This document shows, in pieces, positions 8,191 to 17,392 of a stretch of DNA of 64,000 nt. The notes below the pieces were generated by a model that saw nothing but the letters and a program-made list of their open reading frames with translations, was not told the origin of the DNA and did no database searches. How positions within the stretch are numbered: the first letter of the stretch is position 1; each line of letters opens with the position of its first letter. Both the position numbers and the translations under genes were made by a program. Origin of the DNA: Desulfitobacterium sp050251735 (GTDB taxonomy: Bacteria; Bacillota; Desulfitobacteriia; Desulfitobacteriales; Desulfitobacteriaceae). The stretch spans positions 62,001-126,000 of the forward strand of contig JBFWMF010000008.1 of NCBI GenBank assembly GCA_050251735.1, read 5' to 3'.

Positions 8191-9252
8191 ATGCGCCAGC
8201 TAAGCACCCACCGACTTCAAGAAGGAGATATTCTGGGTCGAACTATATATGCCAATGATGGACGAGTTTTATTAGGAAAAGGAATGGCACTTTCTGCCTC
8301 GTACATCACTCGTTTAAATAAGCTTGGCATCAACATCGTCTACATTGATGATGAATTAAGTAAAGATATTGTCATCGAAGATGTTATTTCCGAAGAGCAT
8401 CGTCGCGAGGCCATGTCCTCCCTCGACAACGCAGTACAAGCTGTTAAGGTCGGCAAGGATTTCGATGGCTTTACAGCCAAAAAATCCATTGATAATATCA
8501 TTCAGGATATCCTTTTCCAGAAAGACATCTTTATTGGTTTAACCGACATGAGGACCTATGATAATCATGTTTTTGCTCATTCTGTGAATGTCTGCGTTCT
8601 CTCAACAGTGCTCGGGAAGGCCCTCCAGCTCGACCACGAAAGTCTGCAAGGGCTGGCGATCGGCGCCTTATTCCATGATATTGGCACGGTAAAGCTACCA
8701 AAAGAACTCCTTAAGAAGCGAACGCCCTTTACCCCAGAAGAAGCCGAGCTTTACAAAACTCACACCACCCATGGCTTTGATATCCTGCGCACCAAGCGGG
8801 AGTTGAATTTGCTCAGTGCCCATATCGCCTTCCAACATCATGAGCATTTTAATGGCAGTGGCTATCCCCGAAAATTAGAGGGAGATGCCATCCATCAATG
8901 GGCCCAGATTGTCGGCATTGCGAACTTTTATGATAACCTTGTCAATGACGGCCCCGGCCATACCCATATCGCGCCTTATGAAGCTTGCGAGATCTTGATG
9001 GGTAGTGCCGAGAAATTCTTCCCTAAGGATCTGATCATTACCTTTCTTAATCATATCGCCGCCTACCCGACCGGTTGTACCGTTAAATTAAGCACCGGCG
9101 AAATCGGCATTGTTGTGGATCAGAATAAAAGCCTCCCTATGCGTCCCATCGTCAGGGTTGTACTGGCTGATGACGACTTCTCAAATGCTCAAGCTAAAGA
9201 ATACAATCTGGTGGAAGAGCGCACCCTCTTTATTGAGTCCATTCTCGAGTGA
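8191..9252 (+). CDS. HD-GYP domain cyclic di-GMP phosphodiesterase
   Basis: 353 residues. After an N-terminal region of about 125 residues (DUF3391-like, no transmembrane segment) comes a complete HD-GYP domain: HSVNVCVLS, LFHDIGTVKLPKE (metal-binding His-Asp near 162), HTTHGFDIL, HHEHFNGSGYP with the GYP triad, and IVGIANFYDNL. These enzymes hydrolyse c-di-GMP to pGpG or GMP in the cytoplasm. GAAAGGAAG precedes the ATG. The upstream c-di-GMP-I riboswitch and terminator place it under control of its own substrate. A GGDEF-EAL protein at 40937-43030 is the only other c-di-GMP enzyme in the window. Confidence 0.92.
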   Translation: MRQLSTHRLQEGDILGRTIYANDGRVLLGKGMALSASYITRLNKLGINIVYIDDELSKDIVIEDVISEEHRREAMSSLDNAVQAVKVGKDFDGFTAKKSIDNIIQDILFQKDIFIGLTDMRTYDNHVFAHSVNVCVLSTVLGKALQLDHESLQGLAIGALFHDIGTVKLPKELLKKRTPFTPEEAELYKTHTTHGFDILRTKRELNLLSAHIAFQHHEHFNGSGYPRKLEGDAIHQWAQIVGIANFYDNLVNDGPGHTHIAPYEACEILMGSAEKFFPKDLIITFLNHIAAYPTGCTVKLSTGEIGIVVDQNKSLPMRPIVRVVLADDDFSNAQAKEYNLVEERTLFIESILE

Positions 9253-9309
9253 TGTGACTTTAGAATACTAGGGCGCTTTCCCAGAATCAAATTCTCTCTG
9301 TTAAATATC

Positions 9310-9394
9310 AAAGTAGGGAATTGCCCCTGTGCAATTCCGTAAAGGGTCCTTATTACCCTTTCGGAACATCGCTGGGGCCGTTCCCTACTTTTTT
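9310..9394 (+). terminator. Large branched terminator structure after the HD-GYP gene
   Basis: An outer stem AAAGTAGGGAA (9310-9320) / TTCCCTACTTT (9381-9391) ends in a run of T. Inside are two more hairpins: GAATTGC (9318-9324) / GCAATTC (9331-9337) and AAAGGGT (9341-9347) / ACCCTTT (9355-9361) extended by CCG/CGG. A plain terminator needs only one stem, so this may be a structured RNA as well. Confidence 0.65.
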
Positions 9395-9595
9395 GCATAT
9401 TTCGATAGTTTCTCTATTTTTCTTGCTATTCTGCATGGTTTCTCTAGTCGTAATTTGTTTGCGACCTTCCTGCACTCACCACTCACCGACTTAATACGGA
9501 TTCGGTATTGTTCGGCATAGGTTGAGATTCCTGCCCATGGCTTTTCGGGGTAAACTGCCAAGAAGCACAATAAGGCGTTAATAGAAGTTAGGGCA
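9395..9595. other. Gap without recognised content
   Basis: This stretch between the structured terminator and the convergent MFS gene is AT-rich; I see no supported gene, repeat or regulatory site in it. Confidence 0.5.
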
Positions 9596-10867
9596 CTATA
9601 GACCCGCCAAACTTTTCTTTTGCTCAACAGGTTCAAAGACCAAATTCGAGGCAGATTTCTTACCTAAGAAAAATAACAGAAATACCACTATTGCTAAAAC
9701 AGCGGCACCATAAAACCCCAAACGATATGATCCTGTTACATCATAGATAATTCCCCATAACGGCGTGCCAATCGTCATTCCTACAGACCCAGCGGTAGCA
9801 TAAATTCCCCAAATACCTGAATAATCTCTTTGTCCAAAAATTTGTCCCGTCATTAAGGGCGGCACGATACCGATAAAGGCCGCTTCAAATGAATAAAGGA
9901 CCATGGCGATGCTTAAAATCCCAAAGGATGCAGAAGGCATGATAATAAAGGCTACAACTGCAAGTGTAGCTATAATTCCAGTAGTTGTTATAGAGCCCAA
10001 CTTATCATTCATGACGCCTTCTAAAATTTTTACTACAATCATGGACATCATCATAATAGACATTAATGAACCGGTCTGCGTTGGAGTAAGTCCATTCCCC
10101 ATAAAGTTAGCCGGTAAATGCGATGAGACACCGAGGATAATACCGCATAAGGCTATCCCAAGGTAAAGAATATAAAACTGTGGCGATTTGATCGCTTTAT
10201 TATAAGGAACACCGGTTTGAGCAGTTCCTCCGCTTTGACCTGCAATTTTTTGAGTTGCATCATAGCCGTAAGGCATTAACCCTACTTTTTGAGGAGCGTC
10301 TGTAATGAAAAACAAGGCTGGCAAAACAGTTAATATGAACATAGAGGCAGCCAGCAATAGATAACTATTGCGCCAACCATAAGTGATAATGAAATTAGGT
10401 AAAAGCATGCTAAAAATAGCTCCAGATACTCCGCTGCAAGCGGCAACAATCCCTAAGACCAACCCTTTTTTAGCAACAAACCAAATATTAACAAGTACTA
10501 TAGAAGCCATAGAAGTAATACAGAATAGCATAACTCCTAAGAATGCACCGGCAATATAAAACGACAGCAGGGATTTGGCAAAACTTAACCCAACAAAAGC
10601 AAGACTACACCAAATTCCGCCAACTATAACCAACTTCTTAATTCCGTATTTTGGAATCTGCTTTCCAAAGACCGGTAAGGCAAAGATACTAGTTAGAGTA
10701 ATCAAGCTAACATATAATGTGAAGGCCCCCCTTGAATAACCAAGTTCAGTAGTAATCGGTTTCACAAAAAAACCTAAGCATGTTGTTCCTAAAGCAACCG
10801 CCGACATAATCAGGCAAGCGCCTATCATAACGAGCCAATGTCTACTATTTCCTATGGAATTTCCCAT
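9596..10867 (-). CDS. Major facilitator superfamily transporter, oxalate/formate antiporter (OFA)-like
   Basis: About 423 residues with twelve hydrophobic segments. GFFVKPITTELGYSRGAFTLY near the N-terminus, a WF-AKKGLVLGI stretch after TM4 and YGWRNSYLLLAA are typical of the OFA-like branch that carries small carboxylates. The ATG at 10867 is chosen because a GGGAGA site lies just upstream; the first in-frame GTG overlaps it. It is the last gene of a minus-strand block with fdhD, dehydrogenases and a molybdoenzyme, and probably brings in or exports that pathway's substrate or product. Substrate unknown. Confidence 0.82.
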   Translation of the reverse strand: MGNSIGNSRHWLVMIGACLIMSAVALGTTCLGFFVKPITTELGYSRGAFTLYVSLITLTSIFALPVFGKQIPKYGIKKLVIVGGIWCSLAFVGLSFAKSLLSFYIAGAFLGVMLFCITSMASIVLVNIWFVAKKGLVLGIVAACSGVSGAIFSMLLPNFIITYGWRNSYLLLAASMFILTVLPALFFITDAPQKVGLMPYGYDATQKIAGQSGGTAQTGVPYNKAIKSPQFYILYLGIALCGIILGVSSHLPANFMGNGLTPTQTGSLMSIMMMSMIVVKILEGVMNDKLGSITTTGIIATLAVVAFIIMPSASFGILSIAMVLYSFEAAFIGIVPPLMTGQIFGQRDYSGIWGIYATAGSVGMTIGTPLWGIIYDVTGSYRLGFYGAAVLAIVVFLLFFLGKKSASNLVFEPVEQKKSLAGL

Positions 10868-11025
10868 ACATTCTCCCACTCTCTTTCACTTAAATTTGAC
10901 CTCGGGGTTAACTTTAATCAATAATTCCCAACCAAGAGTTAACGAATGTGGTCAATCACCTATTTCTTCTGTCCTCCCCCTTCTCAATATTATCCATGGC
11001 TTTTTTAGCACTTAATGTCAGTTAT

Positions 11026-11859
11026 TCAAAGAGACTCTAATATGGCATAATTTCCCCTATCCATTACAATCCGCTCAGGATGAGTATATACATTCATCCG
11101 ATCTTTTCGAGCAAAGCCGATTACGGTAATTCCCAGTTCCTCCGCTAGGCTAAGCGCCAAATCTGTCGGGGCAGAAACACCTACCAAAATGGGGCATCCC
11201 ATTTTTCCTGTTTTGATTAAAATTTCAGAGGAAATTCGGCCACTAAACACGATAACCTTTTGCGAAAGATCTATTCCCATTGTAAAAGCATAACCATATA
11301 GCTTATCTAAAACGTTATGGCGTCCAATATCCACAGCACAATATTCAAGTTGTCCATTCGCAGCCAAGGCTCCGCCGTGGACTCCTCCGGTCAGATGGAA
11401 TAATTTTGATTCTTCGTCCAGAAGTCTTATATAATTACTGACGTCCTTAGAGGTAATTCGGAGAGTACTATTGACTTTTTGGGCGAGTCTGGCATCATTG
11501 GCAAAGTAGAACGAGCTCTTTCCTTTCCCACAGCAGGAAGTGAGATAACGTTTAAGGAAAAGATCTTCACTCAAGGTTCCCTTTTCAGTCGTTTCTACCC
11601 AGATAAGCCCTTCCCGTTTGTTGAGAGTAAGTTTGGTTATTTGACTGGGCTGGCTGACAATTCCTTCCGAGCAGAGAAACCCCATCACTAATTCTTTTTC
11701 CTGACTTGGGGAACAGACCATCGTCGCAAATTCCTGATCATTGATATAGACGGTGAGCGCTTTCTCTACCACAACCTGTTCATTGGTAACCTTTTTATCT
11801 GTTCCGATAATCTTTGTTACTTGAGCGTCTACTGTATCGGAATTAATAGCACATGCCAT
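11026..11859 (-). CDS. fdhD: Formate dehydrogenase accessory sulfurtransferase FdhD (copy 2)
   Basis: About 277 residues, closely similar to copy 1 at 7020-7832 along the whole length (shared TSCCGKGKS with the sulfur-relay cysteine pair, LTGGVHGGALA, DIGRHNVLDKLYG, FSGRISSEI, GCPILVGVSAPTDLAL). The ATG at 11859 has GGAGG 8 bases upstream. Copy 2 lies in the molybdoenzyme block (14086-18265), so it may serve that enzyme specifically, while copy 1 lies outside. An inverted repeat separates it from the dehydrogenase gene upstream, so co-transcription is not certain. Confidence 0.93.
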   Translation of the reverse strand: MACAINSDTVDAQVTKIIGTDKKVTNEQVVVEKALTVYINDQEFATMVCSPSQEKELVMGFLCSEGIVSQPSQITKLTLNKREGLIWVETTEKGTLSEDLFLKRYLTSCCGKGKSSFYFANDARLAQKVNSTLRITSKDVSNYIRLLDEESKLFHLTGGVHGGALAANGQLEYCAVDIGRHNVLDKLYGYAFTMGIDLSQKVIVFSGRISSEILIKTGKMGCPILVGVSAPTDLALSLAEELGITVIGFARKDRMNVYTHPERIVMDRGNYAILESL

Positions 11860-11932
11860 ATTCAATACCTCCGAGATTTAATCGTTTTAGTTTCTACACG
11901 AAGCCTAATTCGCCATGTAGGGTTAGCTGAAT

Positions 11933-11971
11933 AAGTACTCTATCCCTATCTCAAATAGGGATAGAGTACTT
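11933..11971 (-). terminator. Perfect 16-bp inverted repeat between alcohol dehydrogenase and fdhD
   Basis: AAGTACTCTATCCCTA (11933-11948) and its exact inverse (11956-11971) flank a 7-base loop. On the minus strand it is followed only by TTATTC, a weak U-run, so it may terminate partly or protect the upstream mRNA end. Confidence 0.45.
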
Positions 11972-11995
11972 AAAAACAATAACCATAGAGTTAGA

Positions 11996-13030
11996 TTAGG
12001 GACGTAAAACAATTTTTGCATTATTGGTTTTTCCTGAGGTCAGATCTTCAAAACAAGCCTGAGCTTCTTCAAAGGTGGCAATACGCGTTGCCAATTGTTC
12101 AACTTTTAATTTTCCCTGGGCCATCAAATCTATAACCCTCTGGAAATCTTCGGGAAGGAAGTAGAGCCCGCCACGGATATCAATCTCTTTGAGAGAAATC
12201 ATTACCATAGAGATGGTAAGATTGCCATGCATAGCTACGATTTGGAAGTGACCCGCATTCCTCAAGGTACTCATAGCCATGGCAGCAACAGGTTCCACAC
12301 CTGTGCATTCAAAGACATGAGTGAAGCCGCCTTCACTCATGGCCTTCAATTCGTCTTTGAGAGCCGGCTCAGCACCATTTAAGATCTTATCGGCATATCC
12401 GCTCTCTTGGGCAAATCTGATACGTTCTTCGTTCACTTCAGTCATAACGATCTGAGCAACGCCCATCGCCTGACAGATGGCTGCACATAGTAAACCGATT
12501 GGACCACACCCTGTTATCAGCACTCGGCTATCTCTATTCGCATTGGCTCGTAGAATACCATGCATGGCAATGCTGGCAGGTTCGATCAAGGAAGCTTCAA
12601 TATCATTGATATTGTCCGGGAGTTTTATAACCATGTCAGGTCGGATAAGTGCATATTCCGCCATCCCGCCATCAGGGCCATTGCCAGCACCACTTCCATA
12701 GGCGTTAAGCAAAGTATTCATGCAGAGATTTTCTCTACCCGCTTTGCAAAATTCACATCCACCACAAGGATTAATCTCCATGACCACGACTCGATCTCCG
12801 ACTTTCAATTCTTGGTTAGCGCCGGGGTCAACGACGGTGCCACAAAATTCATGGCCGGGAGTGCTTGTGCACCCTTCCGCCCCAACGTGTCCTTTTCGGA
12901 AAAAGTTTAGATCTGAGCCACAGATTCCCACAGCATTAACTTTTATTAACACATTTTTGCCGTCGACTACCGGTGTCACTACTTCCTTGACTTCTATTTT
13001 TTGGGGGCCTGTAATTTTTAAAGCTCTCAT
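11996..13030 (-). CDS. Zinc-dependent medium-chain alcohol/polyol dehydrogenase
   Basis: About 344 residues from the ATG at 13030, which has GAAGGAG 8 bases upstream (the open frame extends further without a site). Catalytic-zinc residues are in GICGSDLNF and TPGHEFCG; the structural zinc site is CGGCEFCKAGRENLC; the Rossmann motif is ITGCGPIGLLCAAICQAMG. The family (sorbitol, threonine and butanediol dehydrogenases) oxidises secondary alcohols with NAD(P). It follows an SDR gene by about 125 bases in the molybdoenzyme block, which suggests successive oxidations of one hydroxylated substrate. Substrate not identifiable. Confidence 0.88.
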   Translation of the reverse strand: MRALKITGPQKIEVKEVVTPVVDGKNVLIKVNAVGICGSDLNFFRKGHVGAEGCTSTPGHEFCGTVVDPGANQELKVGDRVVVMEINPCGGCEFCKAGRENLCMNTLLNAYGSGAGNGPDGGMAEYALIRPDMVIKLPDNINDIEASLIEPASIAMHGILRANANRDSRVLITGCGPIGLLCAAICQAMGVAQIVMTEVNEERIRFAQESGYADKILNGAEPALKDELKAMSEGGFTHVFECTGVEPVAAMAMSTLRNAGHFQIVAMHGNLTISMVMISLKEIDIRGGLYFLPEDFQRVIDLMAQGKLKVEQLATRIATFEEAQACFEDLTSGKTNNAKIVLRP

Positions 13031-13154
13031 TTTATTTACTCCTTCACCGCTTAGATCACTCAATGTACCAATACTGGCATTGCTCAATATAACATGTGTT
13101 ATATAATTAGTTATTGATACCTGTAAGAGAGCAGAGCTGTACAAATACGTGTAA

Positions 13155-13946
13155 TTATGCTGTCAGATATCCACCGTCAACTGGAATAGTAACACCTGTT
13201 ATATGGCTGGCTTCGTCGGAAGCTAGGAATACACCCATCCAGCCTACTTCATCTGCCGTTCCAAACCCAGAGGGTAAAATCAAGCTCTTTTTCCACAATT
13301 GCGCTACAGGATGTGACTCGTCTTGAAGGAGAGCCTCCGTAATCGGGGTGCGAATAATTCCTGGAGCGATAGCATTAACACGAATGTTATCCGCTCCATA
13401 CTGCCATGCCGAAGCTCTGGTTAGGGACACGATTGCACCTTTTGCGGCACAATAAGGATTATCAACGCCCTTACCCTGCATTGGTTTCTCAAAGAGTGGA
13501 AAAGCGCTAAAGGACTTCATTGAGGCAATATTAATAATTGAACCACCTCCGACTTTTCTCATTTCAGGGATACAACAGTGCATTCCATAAACTGTACCAT
13601 ATAAGATAACGCCAAAAGCCTTATCCCAGAGTTCCTGATTGAAATTCTCAACACAGGTAATTGGGCTAATGCCGGCGTTATTGACTAAAACATTAACAAA
13701 ACCATAGATATCGACAGTTGTTTTCACAATAGCTTCCCAGTTCTCCATTTTTGCTACATCGTAAGCCTGGGTGATAACGTCTCCGCCTAAATTTCTAATG
13801 TTTTGGGCAGATTCATGAAGCATGTCTTCCTTAAGATCCACCATAACAACTTTAGCTCCTTCTAAAGCCATAAGTCGAGCATAGGATTCTCCCATACCAC
13901 CTGCTGCACCAGTCACGATTGCCACTTTCCCGTCTAAACGATTCAT
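13155..13946 (-). CDS. Short-chain dehydrogenase/reductase (SDR)
   Basis: 263 residues, classical SDR length. TGAAGGMGES (about 12-21) binds the nucleotide; NNAG at 89-92; catalytic Ser142, Tyr165 and Lys169 (NPYCAAKGA). The Ser-Tyr gap is 23 residues rather than the usual 13 or so, because of an inserted loop around FSAFPLFEKPMQGKG. Asp37 in VVMVDLKE suggests NAD(H). AGGAGG precedes the ATG. It sits between the FeS subunit and the zinc alcohol dehydrogenase of the molybdoenzyme block and probably acts in the same pathway on an alcohol/ketone pair. Confidence 0.88.
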   Translation of the reverse strand: MNRLDGKVAIVTGAAGGMGESYARLMALEGAKVVMVDLKEDMLHESAQNIRNLGGDVITQAYDVAKMENWEAIVKTTVDIYGFVNVLVNNAGISPITCVENFNQELWDKAFGVILYGTVYGMHCCIPEMRKVGGGSIINIASMKSFSAFPLFEKPMQGKGVDNPYCAAKGAIVSLTRASAWQYGADNIRVNAIAPGIIRTPITEALLQDESHPVAQLWKKSLILPSGFGTADEVGWMGVFLASDEASHITGVTIPVDGGYLTA

Positions 13947-14085
13947 TATCTTTCCTCCTATTTTTTTTGCCCTGGAGAAGCTGCCACCAATCTTTGCCGG
14001 ATGACAGACTTACACTCCAGAGGATTACGCAATATGAAGGACCAAACACGTTTTGACTTAAATTTGCGGACAGGTTTCTCTTAGA

Positions 14086-14679
14086 CTAGGGTAAATAATA
14101 AACTGATGGATTCGTACCCAGCTCGGGTCTGAGTTGATATCCCTTTCTGCTTTGGATCAACTCCTCTAAATCTTCTTTCTTTCCAAAGAACCTAGCTTTG
14201 GCAATGCAAGTTTGCACACAAGCCGGCTCACTTAAGCCTTTTGATAAACGAGATTCTAGACAAAAGTCACATTTATCGATGACCCCTTTGGGTTGATCTA
14301 CGTACTTCACGGCCTCAAAAGGGGTGAGTTCTTGACCAAAATACCCTTCTTCACTTTCGCGGAAGTAGCGGGCACCGTAGGGACAAGCGGTCATACAGGC
14401 TCTACAACCGATACAGACTTCTTTATCCACTGTAACAATTCCATCTTCTCTTTTTTCGGTAGCACCGGTGGGACACACATTGACGCAGGAGGGATCTTCG
14501 CAATGCATACAGAGCATAGGCAAACTTAACTTTCTTACACTAGGGTAGGTTCCAAATTCTTTTTTCATCACCTTCGAACGTGTCACTCCTGGGGGGGTGC
14601 CATTTTCTTGTTTACACATTGTCGCACAGGCATTACAACCAACGCATCTTTTTAAATCGATAACCATGCAGTAGCTCAC
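14086..14679 (-). CDS. 4Fe-4S ferredoxin subunit of a DMSO reductase-family complex (DmsB/PsrB-like)
   Basis: 197 residues with four cysteine clusters: CVGCNACATMCKQEN, CMHCEDPSCVNVCPTGA, CIGCRACMTACPYGARY, and a C-terminal set including CDFC and CVQTC. This is the usual electron-wire subunit between the molybdenum subunit and the membrane anchor. The start is GTG at 14679 with AAGGAGG 8 bases before it. No signal peptide, in line with its partner. The gene starts 13 bases after the molybdoenzyme stop, so the two are co-translated. Confidence 0.9.
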   Translation of the reverse strand: MSYCMVIDLKRCVGCNACATMCKQENGTPPGVTRSKVMKKEFGTYPSVRKLSLPMLCMHCEDPSCVNVCPTGATEKREDGIVTVDKEVCIGCRACMTACPYGARYFRESEEGYFGQELTPFEAVKYVDQPKGVIDKCDFCLESRLSKGLSEPACVQTCIAKARFFGKKEDLEELIQSRKGYQLRPELGTNPSVYYLP

Positions 14680-14692
14680 AGACTTTTCCTCC

Positions 14693-17305
14693 TTACGCTT
14701 TTGTTACTTTGACACGGATACATTGGTCAAATCCAGCTGAAAGATGGTCCATACGATGTGGATCTTTTGCATCAAAGAAATGGCAAATTGCACTTCCCTT
14801 TTTATGACCAATGGGTAGATATTCTGACTTTATTTCAAAGTTGCCACCACCGACACCGAGGACCTCCGGATGAATTGCTTGTGAAGTAAACAGTCTTCCC
14901 TTAACCTGTATGCCATCAACAGACTCCAGGATGATATCATCACCAGACTTAAGGCCTTTCGCATCCGCTGTTTGCTTATTAATTACAATGGTATAGCCAT
15001 AAGGCTCATTTTCATTGATTTCATTAATCCAAGGGTTGGTCTGTCCCCAGCTATCCACGTTGACTGCATTGGTATAGAAGACAGGGTACAATTCATAACC
15101 TGGTTTCGGGATTTCATAATCCAGACAGGGATACCAGTTAGGATTAGGAGTGTAGGTCTCCACTTGTTCCCAAGGTACTTGACACTCTTCTAGTGCCTTT
15201 TCAAGCTTCTCTTTTACAGTCAGAACGAACTCATAGTATAGAGGAACCCTTCCCTGATGATCTGGATAGAGGTAAACCTCTTCTAAGCGACGAGGCCAAG
15301 TTAAGACCCCATTCTTCATGAACCAATCCAACCCCTTGTCATGACCGGCCCAGCTCTTGTAAATATGATCTAAAACTTCTTCAAACTTGTACTTCTTGGT
15401 GACATCCAGCTTGATTTCATCGTCCATCTTAAACATCATATTAAAGAAGGTATTTAGCTTGGGAAGTACACCGAGTCTTTCAGCCAGCTCAATCATGATA
15501 TCCATAGAACCTGGAGCACCATCCTTAGCCTCTACAACAGGTTGTCGGATGGAAAGCGCCCAAGGAGTACTCAGACCCCCAATGGTATGATGGTTAAAGG
15601 AAGCATTAGGCGGAACATCATATCTTTCAAGATATTGTGCTTCTGGCAAGAAGAGGTCTGCAAAGTAAGAGGAATCATTCAAATAAATATCGCAAGCAAT
15701 GATATATTCAAAGGACTTCAAAAATTCTGCCATATCGTCATGATTACCCCAGTTTTTAATGGGATTGGAAGCTAGGTTATACAAAAGTTTCATTGGACTC
15801 TTTTGCTTATAACGCTCGGGATTAAGCTGCGTATTAAAGACAAAGTGAGCATCGCCACCGACATTGAGGGGTTGAAGTCCGAACATTCCTTTATCTTTAT
15901 CGTTATGTTTAACTGATTTCGTCGCATACTCCTTATATTGGGATCGGGGGGAGACGTAATACAAAGAGTTATATTCTAGCATCTGGTCTTGCTCATAGAG
16001 TCCCGGGGACCACTTGGGAAAATTGGTTCCTTCATTGCCCATACTTGTAGGTGCGAATCCAATCAAACCACCTGGAACATTACAGGAACCCAACAATACA
16101 TTGAGTTGAAGGATTGACCACAGGGTATGAAAATTGTTCTTATGACGGGTAACGCCCGAGAAAGCATCTACGGCAACCGGACGATAAGGCAGTACTTTAC
16201 CATCAATAGTAATGGTCTGTCCGATGCAGGCGGCTTCAACAAGCTCCTTAGCAATTTGGCGGGTTTTGACTGCCGGAACCGTGGTCACTTTTTCAGCAAA
16301 TTCTGGGGTATATTGTTTTAGATGTTCAACGTATGTTTGGAAACCGGTTTTGCAGGTTTTACCCTCTACAGTGTACGTTCCTAAGAGGGCAGTCTCCTTA
16401 ATTGTCTTATCGTCAATGGTTTTTGCTTTATTCGCTGCAGAATCCCAGATATAAGGTTTACCTGTTTCTTTATGGCGCACAAACAATCCGGTTGCCACAT
16501 CAACTAAATAAGGAGAGTTAGTCCGTTTAATCAAAAATTCAGTGTCATATTGCTTGAGCTCATGAACCATGACATAGGCGATTGCCAGTGCCAGGGCTGC
16601 ATCGGTGCCTGGTCTAATGGGTACCCACATATCCGCTTTCTCCCCACCAGCAGTCATAATCGGGTCCACGCTAACTAGTTTACAGCCCCTAACTCTGGCA
16701 TCGGCAAAACGACGGACAGTCATGTTGAAGCCATGGCGGGTGGCTGTACCCGCCTGAGTTCCAAATTGCAAGACATAATTACACAGATCATAGTCGGGGC
16801 ATGAATTACCTGTGCCGCTGAGTCTTTCATACATGCCATGGATTGCTACGCCGCAAATATCGGCACAATACCACTCACCGCCTAAGATTGCTTTGAAAAA
16901 GTAGATATACCACAAAATCGCTGCATTATCCGCTACCATGTTTGTACAGCAAAGGTTTTTGGGATCTTCGTCAATAACCGCTTTTATTTTGCTTGCGGCT
17001 ATGCTATAAGCCTCTTCCCAACTTATTTCAACCCAACCTGGATCTTGGTCGAACCCTTTTTTAGGATTGGTTCTTTTCATGGGCTTTGTCTTACGGTTTG
17101 GATCATAGAGTTGCATAATTCCTGTGGCACCTTTACCGCAGACTCTTCCTTCTCCCACTGGGCTGTCAGGATTACCCTCAATCTTGACTACGACCCCGTC
17201 CACTTTATGCACTCGAATGGCACACTGATTAAAGCACATATTGCATACAGTTGGAATCCACACATCTTCTTTTACTGGTTTAACCGCTGTGTTAACAGTT
17301 GTCAT
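14693..17305 (-). CDS. Cytoplasmic molybdopterin oxidoreductase catalytic subunit (DMSO reductase family)
   Basis: 870 residues. An N-terminal 4Fe-4S motif (CNMCFNQCAIRVH about 21-33, GRVCGKG about 54-60) is followed by the molybdopterin core (ISWEEA, a YCADICGVAIHG region that may hold the Mo ligand, VSVDPIMTAGGEKADMW, IRPGTDAALALA) and a C-terminal Molydop_binding domain. There is no twin-arginine leader: the protein starts MTTVNTAVKPVKEDVW, so it should stay inside the cell. It is followed by an FeS subunit and preceded by an NrfD anchor, giving a membrane-bound complex facing the cytoplasm. Substrate unknown; the neighbouring SDR, alcohol dehydrogenase and carrier suggest an organic substrate rather than an oxyanion. 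Confidence 0.9.
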   Translation of the reverse strand: MTTVNTAVKPVKEDVWIPTVCNMCFNQCAIRVHKVDGVVVKIEGNPDSPVGEGRVCGKGATGIMQLYDPNRKTKPMKRTNPKKGFDQDPGWVEISWEEAYSIAASKIKAVIDEDPKNLCCTNMVADNAAILWYIYFFKAILGGEWYCADICGVAIHGMYERLSGTGNSCPDYDLCNYVLQFGTQAGTATRHGFNMTVRRFADARVRGCKLVSVDPIMTAGGEKADMWVPIRPGTDAALALAIAYVMVHELKQYDTEFLIKRTNSPYLVDVATGLFVRHKETGKPYIWDSAANKAKTIDDKTIKETALLGTYTVEGKTCKTGFQTYVEHLKQYTPEFAEKVTTVPAVKTRQIAKELVEAACIGQTITIDGKVLPYRPVAVDAFSGVTRHKNNFHTLWSILQLNVLLGSCNVPGGLIGFAPTSMGNEGTNFPKWSPGLYEQDQMLEYNSLYYVSPRSQYKEYATKSVKHNDKDKGMFGLQPLNVGGDAHFVFNTQLNPERYKQKSPMKLLYNLASNPIKNWGNHDDMAEFLKSFEYIIACDIYLNDSSYFADLFLPEAQYLERYDVPPNASFNHHTIGGLSTPWALSIRQPVVEAKDGAPGSMDIMIELAERLGVLPKLNTFFNMMFKMDDEIKLDVTKKYKFEEVLDHIYKSWAGHDKGLDWFMKNGVLTWPRRLEEVYLYPDHQGRVPLYYEFVLTVKEKLEKALEECQVPWEQVETYTPNPNWYPCLDYEIPKPGYELYPVFYTNAVNVDSWGQTNPWINEINENEPYGYTIVINKQTADAKGLKSGDDIILESVDGIQVKGRLFTSQAIHPEVLGVGGGNFEIKSEYLPIGHKKGSAICHFFDAKDPHRMDHLSAGFDQCIRVKVTKA

Positions 17306-17392
17306 ACTTGTTCTCCTCTCAACTTTAAAATTTTCTATAATAAATTAAGTCATGCACATTGAATTTATCTCAAGACATTGTTCTAAATTCCG

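Noticed and set aside
12560..13106. Two plus-strand frames over the zinc alcohol dehydrogenase
   Set aside because: Opposite strand of a gene with all zinc and Rossmann motifs; no ribosome site or recognisable domain.
13852..14049. Minus-strand frame of 65 residues between the FeS subunit and SDR genes
   Set aside because: It overlaps the SDR start in another frame and has no ribosome site or family likeness.
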